From Lysobacterales bacterium (GTDB lineage Bacteria; Pseudomonadota; Gammaproteobacteria; Xanthomonadales; SZUA-36), in NCBI GenBank assembly GCA_021648045.1, contig JAKITM010000040.1, forward strand, positions 1 through 20,985: a stretch of DNA of 20,985 nt, written 5' to 3'. The notes below the pieces were generated by a model, which was not told where the DNA came from, did no database searches, and saw only the letters and a program-made list of their open reading frames with translations. Numbering within the stretch: the first letter of the stretch is position 1; each line of letters begins with the position of its first letter. This document shows positions 1-8,922 of the stretch, piece by piece. The position numbers were made by a program, and so were the translations under genes.

Positions 1-370
1 GCAAGCCTATCTAAAGGCATCTAATGCGGACAATGGTGACTGGTTTGGTTGGTCTGTTGCAGTCGCGGGCGATACGGTCGTGGTTGGGGCGGTTGGGGAA
101 GACAGTTCAAGCACGGGTGTGGACAGCACGCCCAATGAATCAGCTTCCGGTGCAGGTGCCGCCTATGTGTTTGCTCGCAGTGGTGTGATATGGTCGCAGC
201 AAGCCTATCTAAAGGCATCTAATGCGGACTATGGTGACAGGTTTGGTAGTTCTGTTGCTGCCTCGGGCGATACGATTGTGCTTGGGGCGCGTCTGGAAGA
301 CAGTTCCACCACTGTTGTGGATAGCACACCCAATAACTCGGCAGATGATGCAGGTGCCGCCTATGTGTTT
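1..370 (+). repeat. Two tandem 198-base coding repeats
   Basis: Unit 1 runs 1-198 and unit 2 starts at 199. The first 31 bases of the two units are identical, as is the stretch coding GAGAAYVF-like residues near the unit end. The period of exactly 66 codons keeps the frame. Loop segments between the conserved parts differ, as expected for propeller blades evolving by duplication. More units probably lie to the left of the window. Confidence 0.85.
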
Positions 371-412
371 ACGATTCGTTCCCAGGCTTTGTTTAGTGAC
401 AGCTTCGAATAA
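2..412 (+). CDS. FG-GAP / beta-propeller repeat protein, C-terminal part (5' end outside window)
   Basis: The frame is open from the first bases of the window to TAA at 410-412, so the gene begins upstream and only the last 136 residues are visible. They form two near-identical 66-residue units, each with GD.FG.SVA..GDT...GA...D followed by a variable loop and GAAYVF. This pattern is typical of FG-GAP (integrin-alpha-like) beta-propeller blades in large secreted bacterial proteins. The protein ends in SDSFE, an acidic-aromatic tail; similar short tails end many exported proteins of marine and soil Gammaproteobacteria, but its role here is an inference. The likely location is the cell surface or outside the cell, with binding or adhesion as the usual proposal. 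Substrate and full domain layout cannot be judged from this fragment. It is convergent with the GMC oxidoreductase gene downstream. Confidence 0.75.
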   Translation, partial: QAYLKASNADNGDWFGWSVAVAGDTVVVGAVGEDSSSTGVDSTPNESASGAGAAYVFARSGVIWSQQAYLKASNADYGDRFGSSVAASGDTIVLGARLEDSSTTVVDSTPNNSADDAGAAYVFTIRSQALFSDSFE

Positions 413-616
413 TTCCAAATCAAGACGCTGAGGTTGCAACCACACTTCCTACCGAATTTTTGGTGCTATTGATAATGCTTATAGGCTTTATGGGTTGGCG
501 ACAGATTGGGTTGAAGGGCAGGCGTTGAACGCTAGCCCAACAGTCCTTAAGATGTTGTTTGCTGGGTCACGGGCTCGGCTATTCGCCGCCCCGAGATGAC
601 GGGGTTAAGAGTAAGC

Positions 617-2206
617 CTAAGCGTTGGTAATCATATCCGCGGCTTTTTCCGCAATCATGATCGTTGGTGCATTGGTATTACCAGCAATCAGCTCCGGCAT
701 AATGGAGGCATCAATTACCCGCAGGTCATCTATTCCATGAACCCGCAGTTGCGGGTCAACTACCGCCATAGAATCAGTGCCCATTTTGCAGGTGCCGACT
801 GGGTGGTATATGGATTCTGCCTTGCGGCGAATAAAATCCATCAGTTCGGCATCCGATTCCAGCCCGGCTTCTGGGAAGATGGGTTTACCGCGGATGGATT
901 TAAACACATCGGTTGCAAATAGCTGCATGCCGAGTTTGGCACAAGCCAGAATGACTTTTTCATCATGTGGGTGGCTGAGGTAGTTGGCTTGAATTTTGGG
1001 CGCCACTGTAGGGTCAGCGGAAGTAATCTGGATGTTGCCACGGCTCTTGGGGTTTAACTGGCAGGCGTGTATTGTTAGACCATGACCGGGCAAAATATTG
1101 CGCCCATGATCATCTAGCTGGGCGGGCACAAAATGGCTTTGGATATCCGGCCGACCATCTTCGGCATGTTCGGAAAGCAGGAAACCACCGGCTTCAGCAA
1201 TATTGGAGCTGGCAGGCCCGCCCCGGGTAAAAATATAACGAATTCCGGCAGCAATCTCATTCATGTGGTCGTAGGTGATTTTTTCTTGTGACTCCACCAG
1301 GGTGCAGATGTCGAGATGGTCCTGCAGGTTCTCGCCTACACCTGGTAAATCGTGGTTGACCTTAATCCCGACTTCGCGTAACTGCGAGCCAATACCTATA
1401 CCCGATAGCTGTAGCAATTGCGGTGAGTTGATGGTGCCGCCGGAAAGTAATATTTCGCCACCATACACGTTTTCTTTATTGCCCTTGCGGGTGTATTCAA
1501 TACCGACGGCAGTTTTACCATCAAGCAGAACTTTTCCGACCAGCGCATGAGTTATAACGGTAAGGTTAGAGCGCTTCATTACCGGGCGTAAATAACCAAC
1601 AGCAGTACTGCAACGGCGACCGTTCTTCTGGGTTACCTGATAATAGGCAAAGCCTCGCTGGTGGTCATTATTGAAATCGCGGGTGCGGGTATATCCGAGC
1701 TCTTCGGCTGCTTGCAGGTAAACTTCCGACAAGGGGTTGTGATAGCGTAAATCCCGAACTGCTAATGGCCCGCCGGTGCCATGATAGACATCAGCGCCGT
1801 GTTGCTGATCCTCAGACTTGCGAAAATAGGGCAATACAGCGGTGTAATCCCAGCCAGCATTGCCGGCAGCGGCCCAGTTGTCATAATCCAGTTTGTGACC
1901 ACGGCAATAACACATGGCGTTAATGGATGAAGACCCACCCAGCACTTTTCCGCGCGGCCAGTAAAGGCGACGGTTATTAAGGGCGGCTTCGGGTTCGGTA
2001 TCGTAACTCCAGTTAATGGATTTCATATTGACCAGCTTGGCCAAGCCTGCGGGCATATGGATGAAGGGGTTCCAGTCTTTGCCCCCAGCCTCAAGTAGTA
2101 GCACTTTATTCGCCGGGTTTTCTGACAGGCGGTTTGCCAGTACGCAACCGGCTGAGCCGGCGCCAACTATAATATAGTCCCAGTTTTGTTTATTGGTATT
2201 TAGCAT
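617..2206 (-). CDS. GMC-family FAD oxidoreductase (choline/alcohol dehydrogenase-like)
   Basis: A 529-residue flavoenzyme of the glucose-methanol-choline family, which oxidises an alcohol group with FAD as cofactor. The N-terminal dinucleotide fold shows GAGSAG (G15, G17, G20) followed by an acidic LLLEAGG strand end. The first GMC signature lies around residues 80-110 (GKVLGGSSSINAMCYCRG) and the second around 255-275 (GGTINSPQLLQLSGIG). Near the C-terminus, H468 (YHPVGTCKMG) and N512 (GNTNAPTIM) sit where the family keeps its catalytic His-Asn pair. Length is normal for the bacterial AlkJ/BetA-like branch. The substrate cannot be fixed: aliphatic alcohol, choline and polyethylene glycol dehydrogenases are all close. 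No betaine aldehyde dehydrogenase gene is adjacent, so I avoid the name betA. The ATG at 2206 lacks a clear ribosome-binding site. The gene lies 96 bases downstream of the MOSC gene on the same strand. Confidence 0.9.
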   Translation of the reverse strand: MLNTNKQNWDYIIVGAGSAGCVLANRLSENPANKVLLLEAGGKDWNPFIHMPAGLAKLVNMKSINWSYDTEPEAALNNRRLYWPRGKVLGGSSSINAMCYCRGHKLDYDNWAAAGNAGWDYTAVLPYFRKSEDQQHGADVYHGTGGPLAVRDLRYHNPLSEVYLQAAEELGYTRTRDFNNDHQRGFAYYQVTQKNGRRCSTAVGYLRPVMKRSNLTVITHALVGKVLLDGKTAVGIEYTRKGNKENVYGGEILLSGGTINSPQLLQLSGIGIGSQLREVGIKVNHDLPGVGENLQDHLDICTLVESQEKITYDHMNEIAAGIRYIFTRGGPASSNIAEAGGFLLSEHAEDGRPDIQSHFVPAQLDDHGRNILPGHGLTIHACQLNPKSRGNIQITSADPTVAPKIQANYLSHPHDEKVILACAKLGMQLFATDVFKSIRGKPIFPEAGLESDAELMDFIRRKAESIYHPVGTCKMGTDSMAVVDPQLRVHGIDDLRVIDASIMPELIAGNTNAPTIMIAEKAADMITNA

Positions 2207-2302
2207 GTTTGAGCTGGCATCCTGCCAAAATCACGGTTAGTCATATCTTGGTAATTATATGTGAAATTGTACACTCGTATTGAGCTGATGCAAGTAGGAA
2301 AA

Positions 2303-3118
2303 TTACTCTATTTTCAAACGATCACCGATCTTAACAGTAGCGCTGTTGAGCGCCACAAACTGCATTCCGAAGATTGCGCCGCGATTTTTTTGGTGGTGAA
2401 TTCGAGATAGTGTTTTTAAGGGTTCCTTAAGATCATCAAAAACCCCGGTCTGTGGGTCGGCAGTGGTTAATATGCAGCGCACACAGGTTTTAGTTGCCTG
2501 TAATTCCAGTTCGCCAATTCGAATTCGTTGCCAGCTTTCTTCTTCCCATGCCTGTTGACCATTAATCACCAAGTTGGCTCTAAATCTGTGCATGGATACC
2601 GCTTTATCAAGCTGTGAATTTAATTTATCCAGAGAGGCTGTGTTGGTCAGCAAGATGGGCATGCCGTCCACAAATGTAAGTTGCCGTTCATCAGCGGGTA
2701 TAGAAGGTGGCGGATAGTTGCCGGGTTTTAACAGGCGCGCACTTTCAGCCGAGGACCACACCAGGCGGCAGGGTTTGCCGATTATTTGGCTAAACCAGTC
2801 AGCAGCCGTGTTTCCGGCATCGAGAACCTCTACTTTATCTTTCCAGATGGTTGCCGGGTAACGGCTAGCGGTGTTCGCCGGATAGCGAATATATATTCCA
2901 GGCAGGCCGTTATAGACGGCCACAAAGCCGGCAGGACCAATATCTACAGACAATCGAAGTAATTGCGGGTATTTTCGAGCGCTGATGAATTGAAGCTGAT
3001 CATCAACCAGCATCCAGTGGCGGTCGTGCGCGAGCCCCAACGGGGTGATCAGAGTTTCATTCCGCTCAACCCGGTGGCAGGATTTAAGCGGGTATATATT
3101 GATGGCAGTGAGCTTCAT
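2303..3118 (-). CDS. MOSC domain-containing protein (YcbX/mARC-like)
   Basis: A 271-residue protein with an N-terminal MOSC beta-barrel part (about 1-110, with YPLKSC and GLAHDRHWMLVD) and a C-terminal MOSC domain. The family binds molybdenum cofactor; YcbX and the mitochondrial mARC enzymes reduce N-hydroxylated compounds. C212 in KTCVRC is placed like the conserved cofactor-ligand cysteine, with C215 three residues on. N-terminal residues R, N and L around FRANLVI match the family. The protein is about 100 residues shorter than E. coli YcbX because it stops after the MOSC domain and lacks the 2Fe-2S ferredoxin domain, so electrons would come from a separate partner. It is divergent from the efflux operon, with a 131-base shared intergenic region. 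Cytoplasmic; no signal peptide seen. Confidence 0.85.
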   Translation of the reverse strand: MKLTAINIYPLKSCHRVERNETLITPLGLAHDRHWMLVDDQLQFISARKYPQLLRLSVDIGPAGFVAVYNGLPGIYIRYPANTASRYPATIWKDKVEVLDAGNTAADWFSQIIGKPCRLVWSSAESARLLKPGNYPPPSIPADERQLTFVDGMPILLTNTASLDKLNSQLDKAVSMHRFRANLVINGQQAWEEESWQRIRIGELELQATKTCVRCILTTADPQTGVFDDLKEPLKTLSRIHHQKNRGAIFGMQFVALNSATVKIGDRLKIE

Positions 3119-3249
3119 GTTTTCATTCTACCGGATAAATAGCACTTTCTGTCTTTGGTTTTATACAAGCGCATCATTTCAGCGTAAAATATCGGAATGT
3201 TGTGCCTATATAACTTTACTAAAATAAATTCCAGATCAGTATCTCAACG

Positions 3250-6200
3250 ATGCAACTAACCCGCGCTTCACTTAGAAATCGAGTAGCTGTAACAGTTGCC
3301 GGAATATTAATCATCCTGTTCGGGGTGATCTCTCTGTTTCGTTTGCCTGTGCAACTGTCACCGGATATTGAACGCCCGGTAATATCAATTCAGACCGATT
3401 GGCGTGCCGCTGCACCACTGGAAATAGAATCCGAGATTGTTGAGCCGCAAGAGAATGTGCTGCGCGGCCTTCCTGGTGTACGCCAGATGTCCTCAAGCTC
3501 ATCCCGGGGCCGGGGAACAATTACCCTTGAGTTTGATATTGATACCGATATGGGTCGGGCGTTGGTAGAGGTAATGAATGCGCTCAATCAGGTGCCGCGT
3601 TACCCCGTTGATATCACCGAGCCGGTCATTAATGTCGGTGGTGGTGGTTTCGGTAATACCATTGCCTGGTTTGCGATTCAAACACAGGAGAACAACCCGC
3701 GCGATATTGCCGGTTATCAAAGCTTTATCGATGAGTTTGTATTGCCCCGACTCGAGCGGGTGTCAGGGGTTGCCAGCAGTGGCTCGGTTGGCGGTCGCTC
3801 TGATGAACTGCGAATTACCTTTGACCCTTACAAAGCAGCCAGTCTTGGCATTGACATCACTACCATCGGTTCGCGATTAGGCAGCAATAAAGATGTTTCA
3901 GCCGGTACAGCTGATGTTGGCAGGCGTCGCTACACGATTCGTTTTGCCGGCCAATATAATATCGAGGCACTGGGCGACCTAGTGCTTGAGTGGCGTGACA
4001 ACCACTCTATCCACCTGCGCGATATTGCCACTGTGGCCAGAGTGTTACAGGACCGCAGTGGGGTTATTAGCGGTAATGGTGGCCCCTCTATTGCTCTCAA
4101 TATCACCCCCGAAACCGGGGTGAATGTGCTTGAAGTTATGGACGGAATTAAAGCGGCCGTGCGTGAGTTGGAAACCAATATACTGGCGCCTGAAGGTTTA
4201 AAAATCATCCAGACCTATGATGAGACTGTCTATATAAAAGCTTCAATCCGTATGGTACGCAACAACTTGATTTTGGGGATGTTGCTTGCGGTGACGGTGT
4301 TGTGGTGGTTTTTACGGCGTTTTCGAGCCACGCTCATCGTTGCTATGGCTATTCCATTATGCTTATTTTCGGCATTCATAGTCCTCGACTTAAGCGGTCG
4401 AACACTGAATATTATCTCTTTGGCAGGCATGGCTTTTGCCACCGGTATGGTATTGGATGCGGCCATTGTTGTGTTGGAAAATATATTCAGGCAACGAGAA
4501 CAAGGGTTAAAAGGAGACGAAGCCAGCGACCGTGGGACAGCTCAAGTGTGGGGCGCGTTAGTAGCTTCAACCGCAACCACGGTGGCAATTTTTATGCCGG
4601 TGGTTTTCTTAAAAGATGAAGCTGGTCAGTTGTTTGCAGACCTTGCCATTACTATTTCGGTAGCTGTGGTAGCCTCGTTAATTGTGGCTATCACTGTTTT
4701 GCCAGCGGCCGCATCCCGCTGGGTTCGTGCGGGTAAATTTGAGGATATACACATCCATTGGTGGCGGGCAATAACCAATAAGATAATGCTTGCCACTGAT
4801 ACTCAGCCTCGGCGCTGGGCGTGGGTGCTGGGTCTTACAATAATACCAATTTTATTCGCGCTGTTGCTGAAACCCTCGGCTGATTACTTACCTGAAGGAA
4901 AACGCAACTTCGCCTTTGGTTTTATCGTTACCCCCCCGGGCTTGAATGTTGATACCGCAGATGCGGAATTGATTTCAGTAATAGATAAGCGTTTTGAACC
5001 TTATCTGCAAGACCAATCTCCTCTTATTAAGTACTACTTTCTGGGTTTCTTAGGTAGCGGGGCTTTCATTGGCCTGGAGGCAAAGGATCCAGAGGATATG
5101 GATGAAATTCTCGGTCTCGCCAATCGCCAAATACTGCAGGGCTTCCCAGATACCTTTGGTTTTCTTTCGCGCGCCCCGGTGTTCCGTGGATCGCGTGGTG
5201 GCCGGAGTATTGATGTTGATCTTCAGGGGGATGATTTTGAATCACTGCTAGTTGCAGGCCAAGTAGGCTTTGCTGCAATTAAGCAGGCGCTGCCCGGTGC
5301 CAATGTGCGACCCTTGCCGGGCCTTGAGTTGGCTGAGCCTGAAATTCGCTTGATCCCTGATGACCGTCGGATTGCCGAGGTAGGCTGGAACCGTGAATTG
5401 ACTGCCACAGCGGTTAGAGCCTTAGGTTCAGGCGCATTTTTAGGCGAATACTTTGACGGTTCGCAGCGCCTGAATATTATTCTCAGGGCGGATAAGTGGG
5501 ACACGCCCGAAGAACTCGCGGTATTACCACTGGCCACTCCATTCGGCGGAATCCAAACGGTGGGTGAGTTGGCCGAGGTCACCAGAACCGCTGGCCCCAC
5601 TGAGATTCGCCGCATTGATCGCCGCCGCACCCTGACCTTGCAAGTTACCCCACCGCAGGGGATGCCACTGGAAGATGCCATCGCTATTATCAAGTCTGAA
5701 GTTGTTCCAATGATAGAGCCGTTGATGCCCGCTAGTGGGCAGATTGCGTATCATGGCAGTGCTGAGGCATTGGCAGAGGTATTAAAAAGCATGGCGGGTA
5801 GCTTTTTATTGGCAATCATTATTCTGTATTTATTGATTTCTGCGCTATTTAAGTCTTTCCGCGACTCATTATTGGTAATACTGACCATACCGATGGCCAC
5901 CGTTGGCGGTATTATAAGTATCCGCATAATGGATTTAGTATTGAAATCCAGTGGTGGTCAGGCAATGGATTTACTTACCATGATTGGTTTTGTAATACTA
6001 CTGGGTCTGGTGGTGAATAACGCCATCTTACTGGTATACCGCGCCCGCGATGCAGAGCGCGAAGGCATGCCACGCCGGGATGCAGTCGAGTCGGCGGTAC
6101 GCCTGCGTTTACGGCCTATTCTGATGAGCACAATGACCAGTATCTTCGGTATGTTACCGCTGATGCTGATGCCGGGTTCCGGTACTGAGCTATACCGTGG

Positions 6201-6333
6201 CATGGCGGCTGTAATTGTTGGCGGAATGCTGGTATCAGCAGTGTTTACCCTCTTGCTGCTGCCCAGCCTGCTGCGTATGAATGAAGGTCGGAAAGACCGA
6301 ACAACCCATAATCAACAACAAGAGCCGGCCTGA
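3250..6333 (+). CDS. RND-family efflux transporter permease
   Basis: A 1027-residue inner-membrane proton-driven pump of the AcrB/MMPL-like RND superfamily. TM1 lies at about 12-30, a large periplasmic loop follows to about 330, TM2-6 span about 335-485, TM7 about 525-545, a second periplasmic loop runs to about 850, and TM8-12 end near 1000. TM4 carries a single acidic residue, D403, in MVLDAAIVVLENI: AcrB has a DD pair, whereas heavy-metal pumps such as CusA also have D followed by A. The TM10 position of the AcrB lysine is N923 in VVNNAILLV. The substrate is unknown. The gene leads an operon: its TGA is 2 bases from the adaptor start. Permease before adaptor reverses the acrA-acrB order, and no outer-membrane factor gene is present, so a TolC-like channel must come from elsewhere. 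Confidence 0.93.
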   Translation: MQLTRASLRNRVAVTVAGILIILFGVISLFRLPVQLSPDIERPVISIQTDWRAAAPLEIESEIVEPQENVLRGLPGVRQMSSSSSRGRGTITLEFDIDTDMGRALVEVMNALNQVPRYPVDITEPVINVGGGGFGNTIAWFAIQTQENNPRDIAGYQSFIDEFVLPRLERVSGVASSGSVGGRSDELRITFDPYKAASLGIDITTIGSRLGSNKDVSAGTADVGRRRYTIRFAGQYNIEALGDLVLEWRDNHSIHLRDIATVARVLQDRSGVISGNGGPSIALNITPETGVNVLEVMDGIKAAVRELETNILAPEGLKIIQTYDETVYIKASIRMVRNNLILGMLLAVTVLWWFLRRFRATLIVAMAIPLCLFSAFIVLDLSGRTLNIISLAGMAFATGMVLDAAIVVLENIFRQREQGLKGDEASDRGTAQVWGALVASTATTVAIFMPVVFLKDEAGQLFADLAITISVAVVASLIVAITVLPAAASRWVRAGKFEDIHIHWWRAITNKIMLATDTQPRRWAWVLGLTIIPILFALLLKPSADYLPEGKRNFAFGFIVTPPGLNVDTADAELISVIDKRFEPYLQDQSPLIKYYFLGFLGSGAFIGLEAKDPEDMDEILGLANRQILQGFPDTFGFLSRAPVFRGSRGGRSIDVDLQGDDFESLLVAGQVGFAAIKQALPGANVRPLPGLELAEPEIRLIPDDRRIAEVGWNRELTATAVRALGSGAFLGEYFDGSQRLNIILRADKWDTPEELAVLPLATPFGGIQTVGELAEVTRTAGPTEIRRIDRRRTLTLQVTPPQGMPLEDAIAIIKSEVVPMIEPLMPASGQIAYHGSAEALAEVLKSMAGSFLLAIIILYLLISALFKSFRDSLLVILTIPMATVGGIISIRIMDLVLKSSGGQAMDLLTMIGFVILLGLVVNNAILLVYRARDAEREGMPRRDAVESAVRLRLRPILMSTMTSIFGMLPLMLMPGSGTELYRGMAAVIVGGMLVSAVFTLLLLPSLLRMNEGRKDRTTHNQQQEPA

Positions 6334-6335
6334 TA

Positions 6336-7502
6336 ATGAAATCTAAACAAGTAATAGTTACGCTGCTAAGTGGTTTGTTTTTTCTGCTTTGTAGTTTCCC
6401 GGTTGCAGCCCAACCCAAGCGGCCACCTGCCCAGGTGCAAGTGAAAGAAGTGGAGTTTCGCTCGATGGTCGCTACCGCAATGATGCCGGGTACGGTTGTA
6501 TCCCGAGAGGATGCGCGAATTTCAGCGGAGGTCAGCGGGCGTTTGTTAGCGATTGCAGATATCGGCACCCGAGTAGAAAAAGGTGAAGTGATTGCCCGAA
6601 TTGATGATACTCGCTTCAAGTTGCAGCAACGCGAATTGGCGGCACAGGTAGCGCGCGAGAAAGCCCGCCTGAATTTTTTGCAAGCAGAAGAAAAACGCTT
6701 GAGCAGACTGGCAAAGAAAAATCTTGCCTCAACCACGCAATACGAGCAGACGACCGCTGATCGACAGGTTGCCGAGAGCGATTTAACCGTGGCAGAAGTT
6801 CGACTGGAACAGGCCCAAGATGAGTTGATGCGTAGTAAAATTAGCGCACCCTTTCCCGGTGTAGTAGTGGCTCGTTTAAGTAATCCAGGCGAGCGATTGG
6901 CTGTCGGCACTGAAGTTTTGCGCCTGGTTAATGACAACAATCTGGAAGTAGTTGCGCGCGCACCATTGGAATATATGCCGTTTAGTCAACGCGGTGACAA
7001 GCTTGAAATTACAGGCAATGCTGGCAGTATGATGGTGCCTGTCCGCACCCTGGTAGCAGTGGGTAATGAGCGTACCCATGTATATGAAATGCGTCTGGAT
7101 TTACCAGCAAAGGTCTACCCTGTCGGAAAAACACTGCGGGTGCGGATACCTGTAGCAACTAGCGCTGAGGTGCTTGCAATTCCTCGTGATGCCTTGGTTT
7201 TACGCAGCCAGGCTACCACAGTATTTGTGATTTCAATGGAAGGCAAGGCCAGACAAGTGAGAGTTGAGACCGGTATCAGCGAGCAGCAGTGGATTGCGGT
7301 GGAAGGCGACCTTCAGGCAGGTGATAAAGTTGTGATACGGGGTGCTGAGCGCTTGCGGCCCGGTCAACAAGTTAGTATCCAGGAGTCAACAACTAACTCA
7401 TCAGAATCATCGAGTTCTTATACCGACACACTGGAGCTTGAAAAGTTGGTCGAACCTGAATCTGAGCCCGAGCCCGAAGATGGCAGTGATACCACACACT
7501 AA
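6336..7502 (+). CDS. RND efflux periplasmic adaptor subunit (HlyD/membrane fusion protein)
   Basis: A 388-residue adaptor that links the RND permease to an outer-membrane channel. A Sec signal peptide is plain at 1-25, with cleavage after VAA; the cysteine at 19 is not in a lipobox, so a soluble periplasmic form is likely. Half of a lipoyl-like domain lies at about 62-93 (ISAEVSGRLLAI), an alpha-helical hairpin rich in K, E, Q and A at 95-165, and the second lipoyl half at 166-205 (ISAPFPGVVVARL). A beta-barrel and membrane-proximal domain run to about 350. The last 35 residues form an acidic, low-complexity tail (ESEPEPEDG), which is unusual for the family and has no obvious role. Its TAA shares one base with the ATG of the next gene, implying translational coupling. 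Confidence 0.92.
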   Translation: MKSKQVIVTLLSGLFFLLCSFPVAAQPKRPPAQVQVKEVEFRSMVATAMMPGTVVSREDARISAEVSGRLLAIADIGTRVEKGEVIARIDDTRFKLQQRELAAQVAREKARLNFLQAEEKRLSRLAKKNLASTTQYEQTTADRQVAESDLTVAEVRLEQAQDELMRSKISAPFPGVVVARLSNPGERLAVGTEVLRLVNDNNLEVVARAPLEYMPFSQRGDKLEITGNAGSMMVPVRTLVAVGNERTHVYEMRLDLPAKVYPVGKTLRVRIPVATSAEVLAIPRDALVLRSQATTVFVISMEGKARQVRVETGISEQQWIAVEGDLQAGDKVVIRGAERLRPGQQVSIQESTTNSSESSSSYTDTLELEKLVEPESEPEPEDGSDTTH

Positions 7503-8785
7503 TGTCGATAGTTGAGGGGCAACAACAAAGCGGTTACCTCGCGCGCATACTCAAAATTGAGCCGGGTGAATGGCAGCGCCTAGCGATTGCATTTATATAT
7601 TTTTTCCTGTTATTAACCGGCTACTTTATGCTTCGCCCTATCAGTGGGGCGATAGCTGCGGCCGATGCTCAAAATTTACAGTGGCTCTACACGGCAACTT
7701 TCGCCACTATGTTGGTGTTAGTGCCTTTGTTTGGTTATTTGGTCAGCAATTTCAAACGCCGTTATTTCCTGCCCGGTATCTATCTGTTTTTCATCAGTAA
7801 TCTGCTGGTTTTTGCCTGGTTATTCAAAGATGGCATGCCGGATATTTGGACACAGCGAGTTTATTATATCTGGTTGAGTGTGTTTAACCTCTTTGTAGTA
7901 TCTATTTTTTGGAGCTTTATGGCGGATATCTTTCGTGCAGAACAGGCGCGTAGGTTATTTGGGACTATCGCTGCAGGCGGTAGTCTTGGGGCGGTTTTCG
8001 GACCACTGATAACCAGTAGTGTTGCCGACACTATAGGCAGCGGTGGTTTAATGTTTGCAGGTGCAGGAATGTTATTTGCAGCTACCTTTGCTGCTATCTG
8101 GCTGGGTCGGCATACCGAATCACGGGGCCGAACAGCACGCGCTGAATCAATCATTGGCGGTAGTATCTGGGAAGGTGCGCTAAAGGTATTCAATTCGAAA
8201 TATCTGATTTTTATCTGCTTGCTAATGCTGGCGCATAATTTAACCGCGACATTTTTATATAATGGCTTGGTGTTTTTGGTGTCGGAACAAATCTCGGAAG
8301 CAGGCAGCGCCCGCACAATATTTTTCAGTGACCTAAATTTGGCTGTAAACCTGATCGCATTTGTTTTGCAATTTGTACTCACCTCCCGAATCATCGTATG
8401 GCTGGGAATGCCCAAAACCATGGTATTAATGCCGTTCTTACTGGCAGCAGGAATGGTTGTGCTTGGCAGTTCCATGACATTGGTGCTGTTTGCTTCAGTG
8501 CAGGTGGCCCAACGCTCAATGAATTATGGACTGATCGGTCCGCTCAAGGAAATGCTGTTCACGGTTGTTGATCGAGCCACCAAATATAAATCCAAAAACT
8601 TTATCGATACCGTGGTGTATCGCGGTAGTGATGTTGCCGCCAGCTGGATATTTAAAGGCCTAACCGTGCTGGGTTTAAGCCTGAGTCAAATCGCCATGTT
8701 GTTCATTCCCATAATGGGTGTGTGGGCGGTAATCAGCTGGAATTTAGGAAAAATGTACGAGCAACGCGCCAGCGAACGATCCTAA
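7502..8785 (+). CDS. NTT/TLC-type (ATP:ADP antiporter-like) membrane carrier
   Basis: A 427-residue polytopic membrane protein with about 10-12 hydrophobic segments. Early GYFMLRPISGAIA and late IDTVVYRGSD match free-living bacterial proteins grouped with the Npt1/TLC nucleotide transporters (COG3202-like), a branch of the major facilitator fold. In obligate intracellular bacteria true members exchange ATP for ADP. In free-living bacteria the role is unknown, and nucleotide exchange should not be assumed. The start overlaps the adaptor stop by one base (TAATG), so it belongs to the efflux operon and may be co-translated. That placement suggests an accessory role in efflux or envelope stress, which is an inference. 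It could equally be annotated as a plain MFS transporter. Confidence 0.75.
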   Translation: MSIVEGQQQSGYLARILKIEPGEWQRLAIAFIYFFLLLTGYFMLRPISGAIAAADAQNLQWLYTATFATMLVLVPLFGYLVSNFKRRYFLPGIYLFFISNLLVFAWLFKDGMPDIWTQRVYYIWLSVFNLFVVSIFWSFMADIFRAEQARRLFGTIAAGGSLGAVFGPLITSSVADTIGSGGLMFAGAGMLFAATFAAIWLGRHTESRGRTARAESIIGGSIWEGALKVFNSKYLIFICLLMLAHNLTATFLYNGLVFLVSEQISEAGSARTIFFSDLNLAVNLIAFVLQFVLTSRIIVWLGMPKTMVLMPFLLAAGMVVLGSSMTLVLFASVQVAQRSMNYGLIGPLKEMLFTVVDRATKYKSKNFIDTVVYRGSDVAASWIFKGLTVLGLSLSQIAMLFIPIMGVWAVISWNLGKMYEQRASERS

Positions 8786-8798
8786 AACAAACAGCATG

Positions 8799-8830
8799 CC
8801 TTCCCGTTCCGGGCTGGAAAGGGTAGAAGG
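8799..8830 (+). terminator. Possible hairpin after the efflux operon
   Basis: An imperfect stem (CCTTCCC..TTCC with GGAA.GGG..GAAGG) starts 13 bases after the carrier stop. There is no T-run behind it, so it may be a transcript-end stabiliser or a weak terminator rather than a classic intrinsic terminator. Confidence 0.3.
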
Positions 8831-8922
8831 GTGGTAAGCTCGTGGGGCTTTAAACTTGTGGTGCTTTCAATGCTTTCCCTGTTTAGGTAGACTGTAATCA
8901 CTATAAAAATAAGGAATCAACC

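Noticed and set aside
446..599. Plus-strand open frame after the FG-GAP gene (contains RLYGLATDWVEGQ and ends FAAPR)
   Set aside because: It has no good start or ribosome-binding site and I recognise no family. It may be a relic, but composition alone does not support a gene.
589..604. CCCCG/CGGGG hairpin between the convergent FG-GAP and GMC genes
   Set aside because: Only five pairs and no T-run on either side, so a terminator call is not supported.
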